Origin: JAQVUB01 sp033809415
GTDB taxonomy: Bacteria; Verrucomicrobiota; Lentisphaeria; Oligosphaerales; Oligosphaeraceae
Assembly: GCA_033809415.1 (NCBI GenBank)
Contig: JAPXLT010000073.1
Location: 1 to 16,973, forward strand
Direction of reading: 5' to 3'
DNA: 16,973 nt
A program made the translations under genes and the position numbers. Position 1 is the first letter of the stretch, and every line of letters starts with the position of its first letter. This document shows positions 1 to 7,800 of the stretch, in pieces. Below the pieces are notes generated by a model that was given only the letters and a program-made list of their open reading frames with translations, did not search any database and had not been told where the DNA came from.

Positions 1-263
1 GGAATTGCTATGACTTCCTGGGGGTTTCCATGTTTCAAATCACATTTTCTATGCTTCCGTATGATTTCTTATGATTTTTCTTGAAATTCCGTTTTTCCGG
101 CACTATGTTTTCGCCGTGGTTCAGACATCATCCAGCCCCACCCACCCAGGGGGCAACCCACCCTCGATAAGGTACGCATGCATGCGCGAGCGAGGCGGAA
201 ACGGGAGGGTGCGCAGTGGATATGGTGGACGGGATACCGATGCCCCCCCCGCCGTATCCTGAA
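1..263. other. Non-coding leader of the window, no gene recognised
   Basis: I see no convincing gene here. The short open frames have no ribosome site and no recognisable protein sequence. The first 110 bases are T-rich, with ATGATTT occurring twice (61-67 and 71-77). A perfect 12-bp palindrome, CGCATGCATGCG, lies at 175-186, and a C-run sits near 243-251. The stretch could be the decayed flank of the dispersed repeat that follows. Confidence 0.6.
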
Positions 264-427
264 CATCACAACCGGGACGGTTGCGCTACTTTTAAACCGC
301 GTGCCATTCCATCCGTCGAAGCAGCAACCCTACAAAATTTTCCGCGCCTTCCGTGCTTTCCGTGGACAAAAAATAGGTTGTGGGCGTCAATCCACGCCAA
401 GTCTTTTCGTGTGGTTCGTGGTTAAAT
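264..427 (-). repeat. Dispersed composite repeat, inverted copy (blocks A-B-C plus tail)
   Basis: Read on the minus strand, this copy runs in order: AACCACGAACCACACGAAAA (block A); a GACTTGGCGTGG...CGCCCACAACC hairpin block (B); TTTTTTGTCCACGGAAAGCA followed by more 9-bp CACGGAAAG-type units (C); GGGTTGCTGCTTCGACGGAT followed by GGAATGGCACGCGG; and finally the small hairpin CAACCG-TCC-CGGTTG. The same blocks in the same order recur on the plus strand at 13845-13986, and in part at 9601-9719. It is the most complete copy in the window and lies directly upstream of the double-protease gene. No open frame in it looks like a transposase, so any mobility would have to be supplied in trans. Confidence 0.8.
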
Positions 428-472
428 AGCGAGTATTAGAAACTCAGTCTGTCCAGTTAGTGTCTAAGAAGC

Positions 473-3400
473 ATGTTTCCTGCCAAGCTCCAACGCAGAC
501 GGACTTCAGGATCAGGCCGATGGGTACTGATCCTGGTTCTGCTTTTAGCGTTCAGCTTGAACCAGGAAAACCGCCTGCCGAAAGTCGGATCGCAAGCTGG
601 TCAGTGCTCGAACAATGCTGAAACGAGTTCCGCTTTACGGCAGCGGCGCGGCAATGATTCGCTCGAAACTGCCGTTGAAAAATCGATTCCGTCCCGTGCA
701 CAGGGGCATTTTACGCTGCTCTCCAATACTTCTGGGGAGTGGCGTTTTCGTTTTGATCTGGGGACATATCAGATCGAGGAACTCGAGCGTGATGGTGCGC
801 GCTACTGTTGCATTCACAGCGAAGGTGCCTGGTTCCTCGAGCAATCCGGCAAGCCCGAACTGCCGGTCTTCCGTACGGACTTTGCAGTTCCTGCAAATGC
901 CGAATATCATTTGGAGATCATCTCTTCTGATCAGGAACACATTGCCTGCCTGCCGCCTCTTCCCTCGAGCGGCGCAGTGCCTCGAAAGGTATCTGCGCTC
1001 CCGCCTGCCTTGCCGGAAGCCGACATCTACCAGAGCAGCAATCCTTTTCCTGTGAAGCTGACTACACTGACGGAACCGTATCAGCTGCGTAAAGTCACCG
1101 GCGTTGGCCTGCTGGTGACTCCAATGCAATATCTCCCGCAGGAAAGAAAACTTTTGGTCACCCGCAGCTTCGAGGGCGTCCTGCGGGTGAGTTCTGAAGC
1201 CGGGTCTAACCTCGAACTTGACGAAAACGCCAGCTTCGCATTTCTGCAGCAGGAAAATTTCCTCAACGGGTTGCAAATGACCCGCAACGGAAACAGCACC
1301 GTAGGGACTCTGCTGCTGCTGCTGCCGGATGATTGGCAGAACGCTGACGCAGATTTTGTCCTGTGGAAAAGGCGCACTGGCTACCAAGTATTTTCCGCAC
1401 GCTACCCATCGGATACTGGGGAGGGTTCCGCCAGCGTCGCCGACTGTATTGCTGACTATTATGCCAACCATGCTTTGACCCATGTGATTCTCTGCGGGGA
1501 CTGGAATGTTCTGCCGCCTTGGCGACTCAGCCCGCTTGCTGGCGGGGTTGCGCCAAGTGCAAGCCATAATGCTCAAATCACGACCGATGCACCGTATGCC
1601 CTGTTGACCGGTCAGACGCCGGACTCTCCGGATTATGCGGCGGATGTTTTGCTGTCCCGGATTCCGGTGAGTTCCAAAACTGAGTTGATCTCGATTCTGA
1701 ACAAGTTGCGCCAGCATGAACGAGGATATCCTGACAGTGCATGGCGCGACAAAGGCTTGTTCTTGGCATCGAGTGAGGCTTCCGGAAACTTTCATTGGGA
1801 CAATGATTTTATCGCCGGTGACAATGGGATTGTGAAACCGGATCATGTATACATCGAGCGTTTGCGGCAACTCTTGCTGAACCAGGGCGAATATTCTTCA
1901 GGAGATACTTTGTACGCTGGGTTCAATCCTACGCCGACATCACAGCGTGTAAGTTCCAGTCTGAATGCCGGGACATCCCTGTTTTATTACCTAGGTCACG
2001 GCAACTACGATTCATTTCTCACCAGTGGATTCAATGTCAGCGCAGCCCGGGGGCTGACCAACGATACTGCCTTGCCTTTTGTAGTGTCACCGGTTTGCCA
2101 TACCGGCAACTTTGCTATTACTATCGGGGACTGCCTCAGCGAGGCACTGTTGAAGCATCCCACAGGCGGTGCTGCCGCAGTTCTGGCCAGCACCGGATAT
2201 ACCTACTGGCGCGCACCGATCACCCTGCTGTGGAAATTCACAGACGCTCTATTGGCAGGCCGTCCGCCGCTGCCAGATGCCGGAACCGCTGCGCTCAACA
2301 GCATTATCGAGGGAATCCGCTATTGCCAGGCGACCAGTGATCTCGATGAAAAAGGTGCGCAAAAATATTTTTTCGAGCTGATGCATTTGTTTGGCGACTG
2401 CGCCCAGGTGCCCCGGCTCGGTGCAGCAAAGGGCTTGCAGGTAACGCATCAATGGACAGCCGATGGGCTACTGGTAAAGGTCTTCCGTCCCGAAGAAAGT
2501 GGCGACCTTCCTGTTTCCGGTGCAAAAGTCTGCCTGAGTTTTGGAAGTCTCGAGGAAGAAGAATATCTTTCCGGTTGCAGTGATGATTCCGGGGAGATTT
2601 TGCTGCCGACCGACGGCAATCATCCCCTTTATACTTTGCGTGTGCTCGAGGGGGGCAGCACCTTGCAGGAAATTCAGGTGTTTGGCTCGCCGAATCTGGA
2701 CAGCGACGGAGATGGTGTCGTCACTCACCAGGAACTTTTGTCCTGGCTCAGTGAATGGGACGGTGATCCGGACGAGCCGGATGTGGTGCTGACCTCAGCA
2801 TTGGCGCAATGGCAGGCCGGCGGCAATGCTGGCACCCGGCATGGAAGTGCATCCATCGAGCAGAATATTCCAGTTTATCCGCCTGCTGAACTGCTTTTGC
2901 GGATTGCCTGTGCTGATCGTCAGGAGCTCGAGAGGCTGGCTGATACAGGAGCAAATATAACCGACTTCCAGGACGGCACAGCTTTTGTCGAATGTACTCG
3001 AGAGCTAGCCGGTCTTCTTGCCGAGCAAGATTTTTCAATCCTCGAGACCTCTCCGGTCGGAATTCGTACCCGTGCATTGAGTGAGTATCCCAGCTATGAA
3101 GAGATTTGCTCGAGGTTGGTGGACACAGCCGCAAGACATCCGCTGTTTTGTCGTCCTTCATTTGTGGGGAAGAGTGTCCAGGGGCGGGAGATTCTTGCCT
3201 TGCGCCTGAGCCTGGCTCCTGACGGCGCCGAAGTTCCGGAGTTGCTGATTGCCGGCGGCCTTCACGGCGACGAACCCCCTGGAACTGAGATGATCATGCG
3301 CCTGATGCAATACCTGTGCGAACAGGCCGAGACCGAAACCGTGCAGAATATTCTGCAGAATTGCGTTCTCTGGCTAATGCCGCTGATGAACCCGGACGGG

Positions 3401-4720
3401 CTTGCAGCTGGCACAAGAGGCAATGCCAACAACGCCGATCTCAACCGAAATTTTCCGGATGGAGCCATTTTGGGAGAAGACATCCTCGGCACCCTTGCCG
3501 CTGGTTCGAGTCTGCGCCTGAGCGGCTTGCAGCCGGAGCAGGTTGCCGTCATGCGCTGGCTTGCGGCTCGACGCATCACTGCGGCACTGCATCTGCATAC
3601 CGGTGCCCTGAAAGTATGCTATCCCTACGGAAACTATCGGTACAGCTTGAATGAAGCCATTTCGCGGGATGATGGGACTTTCCGTGAACTTTCTTTTCTA
3701 TATGCTGACTTGAACAGCGATATGTCTAGAAAGCATGTCATCAACGCTGCCGCATGGTACCCAGTGCCCGGTGAACTGGCTGATTGGCAATACCGTTTCC
3801 TGGGGACTTTGCCCCTGACCGTGGAACTGGTCGGCCCCGAAACCAATAAAGCACCTGCATACTCGACGATGCAGGCACTCTGGGATGCCAACCAACCGGC
3901 CTTGCTGGGCTGGATCGAAGAAATTTGCTCGCGTTATCCTCAGGGATTGCCGCAGCCACCTTGCCCTGGGGAAGGCACCTGGCAGGCGGAATACGTTTTT
4001 GACCGGCCGCAATATGTGCCCGGATACGCGAACCTGGCCCGGGTACGTTTCCGGGATTTTTCCGAATCTACTCCGACTGCCCTAATCCTGGTGACCAATA
4101 TTCCTGACGGCTGGGCGATTTCAGCCGCATCCGGCGGCTTGCAGCCACTGGCTAGCCGCCCAGAGGACAACCAGCAAACCGCCTGGGTTTTCTATCCTCG
4201 AGCGGAAGGCTGGGGTGCAGGCGAGGCATTTTTTACCTTGACTCCGCCTGAATGCACAGTTGCTGAAGCGATCTTTTCAACAGATTTATACTGGGATGGC
4301 GGCAGCGGAAGCTCGACGGGGGTGCATTGGCTGCCGCTGCCGGAACGGGATTTTGCGTTGAGCTGGACGAGCGGCTGGAATGCAATTTCCTTCCCGTTGA
4401 AAATCAAGGCATCGCAGCAACTGCCGTTCGACCAGCTCTGGAAATGGGAACAGCTTTTTGCTCCCGCGTCTGAAATCCGTCCCGGACAGGGATATTTCGG
4501 ATACGCTGAAACCTCCGGCAGTGCTCTGCTCAGCGGATGGATGACCGAAGAATCGCCGCCGCCTTTGCAGCCTGGCTGGAACCTCCACGGCGTCATCTGG
4601 AAGAGTCTCGCTGATCCGGACGAACCAATTCTGCTGCAACCAACCCGGAGCGCACCCATGCGCCCGCCGGAACCCGAGCGGGAACTCCTCCCCGGCAAGA
4701 CATTCTGGCACTTTTTTTAA
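473..4720 (+). CDS. Secreted double protease: gingipain-like C25 peptidase fused to M14 carboxypeptidase
   Basis: Predicted exported 1415-residue protein combining two peptidases. Residues 1-35 look like a signal peptide or anchor: basic KLQRRR, then the hydrophobic WVLILVLLLAFSL. Residues about 85-265 resemble the gingipain propeptide (GKPELPVFRTDFAVP). Residues about 277-615 are the C25 domain, with the expected His509 in YYLGHG and Cys542 in SPVCHTGNF. A canonical EF-hand loop, DSDGDGVVTHQE (743-754), should bind calcium. Residues about 790-860 resemble a carboxypeptidase propeptide. The M14 domain (about 865-1150) keeps zinc ligands His931 and Glu934 (HGDE), Asn991-Arg992 (DLNRNFPD, as in the M14B subfamily), His1042 (LHTGALKVCYPYG) and catalytic Glu1118 (TVELVG). 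The last 120 residues (from W1298, SGWN) resemble the end of the next protein. The ATG has only a weak AAGAAG one base upstream, and an in-frame stop lies 15 bases before it, so no earlier start is possible. Both active sites look intact. Likely role: digestion of external protein or processing of surface protein (inference). Confidence 0.9.
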   Translation: MFPAKLQRRRTSGSGRWVLILVLLLAFSLNQENRLPKVGSQAGQCSNNAETSSALRQRRGNDSLETAVEKSIPSRAQGHFTLLSNTSGEWRFRFDLGTYQIEELERDGARYCCIHSEGAWFLEQSGKPELPVFRTDFAVPANAEYHLEIISSDQEHIACLPPLPSSGAVPRKVSALPPALPEADIYQSSNPFPVKLTTLTEPYQLRKVTGVGLLVTPMQYLPQERKLLVTRSFEGVLRVSSEAGSNLELDENASFAFLQQENFLNGLQMTRNGNSTVGTLLLLLPDDWQNADADFVLWKRRTGYQVFSARYPSDTGEGSASVADCIADYYANHALTHVILCGDWNVLPPWRLSPLAGGVAPSASHNAQITTDAPYALLTGQTPDSPDYAADVLLSRIPVSSKTELISILNKLRQHERGYPDSAWRDKGLFLASSEASGNFHWDNDFIAGDNGIVKPDHVYIERLRQLLLNQGEYSSGDTLYAGFNPTPTSQRVSSSLNAGTSLFYYLGHGNYDSFLTSGFNVSAARGLTNDTALPFVVSPVCHTGNFAITIGDCLSEALLKHPTGGAAAVLASTGYTYWRAPITLLWKFTDALLAGRPPLPDAGTAALNSIIEGIRYCQATSDLDEKGAQKYFFELMHLFGDCAQVPRLGAAKGLQVTHQWTADGLLVKVFRPEESGDLPVSGAKVCLSFGSLEEEEYLSGCSDDSGEILLPTDGNHPLYTLRVLEGGSTLQEIQVFGSPNLDSDGDGVVTHQELLSWLSEWDGDPDEPDVVLTSALAQWQAGGNAGTRHGSASIEQNIPVYPPAELLLRIACADRQELERLADTGANITDFQDGTAFVECTRELAGLLAEQDFSILETSPVGIRTRALSEYPSYEEICSRLVDTAARHPLFCRPSFVGKSVQGREILALRLSLAPDGAEVPELLIAGGLHGDEPPGTEMIMRLMQYLCEQAETETVQNILQNCVLWLMPLMNPDGLAAGTRGNANNADLNRNFPDGAILGEDILGTLAAGSSLRLSGLQPEQVAVMRWLAARRITAALHLHTGALKVCYPYGNYRYSLNEAISRDDGTFRELSFLYADLNSDMSRKHVINAAAWYPVPGELADWQYRFLGTLPLTVELVGPETNKAPAYSTMQALWDANQPALLGWIEEICSRYPQGLPQPPCPGEGTWQAEYVFDRPQYVPGYANLARVRFRDFSESTPTALILVTNIPDGWAISAASGGLQPLASRPEDNQQTAWVFYPRAEGWGAGEAFFTLTPPECTVAEAIFSTDLYWDGGSGSSTGVHWLPLPERDFALSWTSGWNAISFPLKIKASQQLPFDQLWKWEQLFAPASEIRPGQGYFGYAETSGSALLSGWMTEESPPPLQPGWNLHGVIWKSLADPDEPILLQPTRSAPMRPPEPERELLPGKTFWHFF

Positions 4721-4755
4721 CAACGAAAAAACACGAACAGCCACGAAAATTTTGG
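4712..4755 (+). repeat. Dispersed repeat, block A only, overlapping a stop codon
   Basis: A T-run followed by AACAACGAAAAAACACGAAC and then CCACGAAAATTTT matches block A of the composite repeat (compare 13848-13874 and 14661-14678). The TAA stop of the double-protease gene (4718-4720) is the TAA that begins the block, so the final Phe-Phe and the stop come from repeat sequence. Blocks B and C are absent here. Confidence 0.7.
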
Positions 4756-4762
4756 ACGAACA

Positions 4763-4801
4763 ATACTTTGGTTTGCATTTACTTAAAGTATGAATTATAA
4801 T
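4763..4801 (+). promoter_or_regulatory. Sigma-70-type promoter with an overlapping inverted repeat
   Basis: TTGCAT at 4773-4778 and a perfect TATAAT at 4796-4801 are separated by 17 bases, the ideal vegetative spacing. Transcription would start near 4808 and give a leader of about 65 bases before the beta-helix gene. ATACTTT (4763-4769) and AAAGTAT (4785-4791) form a perfect inverted repeat flanking the -35 box. The second arm is part of the smaller palindrome TACTTAAAGTA (4780-4790). Either could be an operator, but no regulator is encoded nearby. Confidence 0.65.
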
Positions 4802-4860
4802 AGAAATATCTCATAAATAAACAAATGCATAATGACATAAGAGCCTCTTAAAACGTTTCG

Positions 4861-4865
4861 AGGAG
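4861..4865 (+). promoter_or_regulatory. Ribosome binding site deciding the start of the beta-helix gene
   Basis: AGGAG lies nine bases upstream of the ATG at 4875. An in-frame TTG at 4869 is only three bases from it, so the ATG is the likely start. It is one of the stronger Shine-Dalgarno matches in the window. Confidence 0.75.
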
Positions 4866-4874
4866 TATTTGCAA

Positions 4875-7800
4875 ATGAAAAATGCAAGGTGTTGCCAGAT
4901 GAGACAAATGCCCGTAGTGACCCTGAATTTTTCCTGGCTGATTCCTGATCGGAAAGCTCGCAAAAACCTGACGATGCTTCTGACACTGTTGCTTGCCGCC
5001 GCAGTCCAGGCCGCGAATATCTGGTATGTGGATGCCAACTTGGGAAAGGACGGGGGAAGTGGTGCAACCAGGGATGGTGCCAAACAGTCCATCCAAGAGG
5101 CAATTGATGCGGCCGCAGAAGGCGATATAATTGAGGTGAATGACGGAACTTATGAGCCGATCCAGACTGCGGACAAAGCCATTACCATCCGCAGCGTCAA
5201 TGGCCCGGAAAAAACGATCATTGATGGCGGTGGAGTTGCACGTTGTGCAACCTTGGGCGGTCTCAGTTCCGAACATAAGACCGTTTTGGATGGCTTCACC
5301 CTGCAAAACGGTTATGCTGGGAATGAAGGAGAATTTCCTGCACAAGGGGGCGGTGCCTTTGGGGGAACGCTGAACAACTGTATATTGGTCGATAATAAGG
5401 CGATTGGTCACGGTGGCGGAGCATACGATTGCTTTTTGACCAACTGCACCCTGACCGGGAATCAGGCGCATATGGGCGGCGGGGCGCATTCCTGCCTCGT
5501 GATGACCAACTGCACCCTGATCGGGAATACGGTGACCGGATATGGCGGCGGGGCGTACAATGGCCCTCTGACTAACTGTATTGTAGTCGGAAACACGGCG
5601 GCCGAAGGCGGTGGATTGTATATGGGCGGTCTGATAAACAGCACTGTGATCGGGAATACGGCGACAGAAATCGGCGGTGGGGCAGTGCTATGTGGTAGGA
5701 TTGTTAATTCTATTGTCTGGGGCAATACTGCACCTGAGGATGCCAATTATAGCGAGTCCTACGTTTACTATTCCTGCACAGAACCCCTGCCGGAGGGCGA
5801 GGAGGCAGGCGGGGGAAACATCAGCGCTGACCCCATGTTTACCGATGCCGAAAACGGTGACTATACTTTGAAGAAAGACTCACCCTGCATCGACAAGGGC
5901 AGCAACGAATTTGTGGAAATTTGGGACATTGAAACCGACCTGGCTGGGAATCCACGCATTATGGGTGGAACTGTCGATATGGGTGCGTATGAGGCAAGCA
6001 GCGAGGGAGTTCCTAATAAAACTTGGTATGTGGACGCCAACCAACCGGATGATGCCGGCGACGGACGCACTTGGGAAACCGCTAAAAAGACGATTCAGGC
6101 GGCTATCAATAGAGCTGCTAACGACGATACAATCCTGGTGAATGATGGAACTTATGAGCCGATAGACGCCTCGAAGAAAGCCATTGCCATCCGCAGCGTC
6201 AATGGCGCGGAAAAAACCATCATCGATGGCGGTGGAGTTGCACGCTGTGCAGCCTTGGGTAGCGATTCCGAACGCAAGACCACCTTGGAGGGCTTCACCC
6301 TGCAAAATGGTTGTGCCAATGACGGCGGCGGCGGGGCTTGCAGTGGCACTTTGCGCCATTGCCTAGTGCAGAATAACAGTGCGAAAAATGGCGGCGGGGT
6401 CTATGACTGTGTGGTGGACAACTGCGTCCTGGCAAACAATTCGGCAAATAAATCCGGCGATGATGATGATTATAAGAGCTATGGCGGCGGCGCCTACAAA
6501 AGCGTATTGGCCAATTGCGTCCTGAGAGGGAATCTGGCGGACTACTATGGCGGCGGGGCTAGCGAGAGCGAACTGCTCAATTGCCTCCTGACCGGAAATG
6601 TGGCGGAGTGTGGTGGCGGGACTTGCGACAGCTTACTGGTCAATTGTACGGTGACGAAGAATCATGCTGACAGTGGCGGCGGGATAGCAGCTAGTTACGA
6701 AGGGATAAGAGATAGCACGGCGTATAATTGCATCATCTGGGGCAACTCAGCTTGGACAGCGACAAATTACGATGAGGATTCGAACTTGGCGTATTCCTGC
6801 TCCTATCCTTGGGCGTCAGAGGGCGACGGGAACATCAGCCGCCGTGCGCCCATTTTCGTCGATGCTGCCAATGGCGATTTCCGCTTGCGCACCGGCTCGC
6901 CCGGCATAGATGCCGGCAATAGCGAAATTTTTGAAGAATTTGCGGAAGTTGACACTGACTTGGCCGGGAATCCGCGCATCAGTGGTGCGAAGATCGATAT
7001 GGGTGCGTATGAAGGCGCAGTGGATGGCTACGTCATTTCTGGGCGGGTACAGGGCAATGGCATTCTCTCCCCGATGACTGCGGTAGTCATCCAGGGCGGA
7101 TCCGTTACCTTTACCGCTACGGCAACGGATGGCGCATTCCGGCATTTTGAAGTCGATGGCGTGGTTGTTTCCGAATCGGCGACTTATGCCTGGGAGAACA
7201 TCCAGGCCGATGGCGTGATCACCGCAGTATTCGCCACCAGCACTTGGCATGTCGATGCCAACCGCCCGGATGACAGCGGTGATGGCTCGAGCTGGGATAC
7301 GGCCAAGAAGACGATCCAAGCGGCGATTGACAAAGCCGCTGCCGGCGACCTAGTCCTGGTCAAGCCAGGGGTTTATGCACCGATTGCCATCGATGATAAA
7401 GCCATTACCATTCGCAGCGTCAACGGCGCAGCAACCACAGTCATCGACGGCAACGGCGAGCAACGTTGCGCAACCCTCTCGGACTCGTATTTCGGCAGAC
7501 AAACGATGCTGGATGGCTTTACCCTGCAAAACGGCGCCGCCACCACCAGCGGCGGTGGACTTTTTGGCGGCACGGTGCTCAACTGCCGGATCACCAACTG
7601 CCTTGCCGAGGGCAATGACGAATCGGAACGCACAAACGGCGGCGGCGGAGCCAGTTATGCCACCTTGCGCAGCTGCATCTTGAGTAAAAATAAGGCACCG
7701 TTCGGCGGCGCCGCCGAACATTGCACCTTGGACAACTGTGTCTTGACCGCAAACCAGGCAAGCAATTTTGGCGGTGGGGCATCCTCCTGTATTTTAAGCA

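Noticed and set aside
264..427. Insertion sequence with a transposase
   Set aside because: No open frame of useful length or transposase motif is present in this or any other repeat copy; they are non-autonomous at most.
635..1870. A 411-codon open frame on the minus strand
   Set aside because: It lies wholly opposite the double-protease gene, has no recognisable domain, and its sequence is what the complement of a GC-rich coding frame gives.
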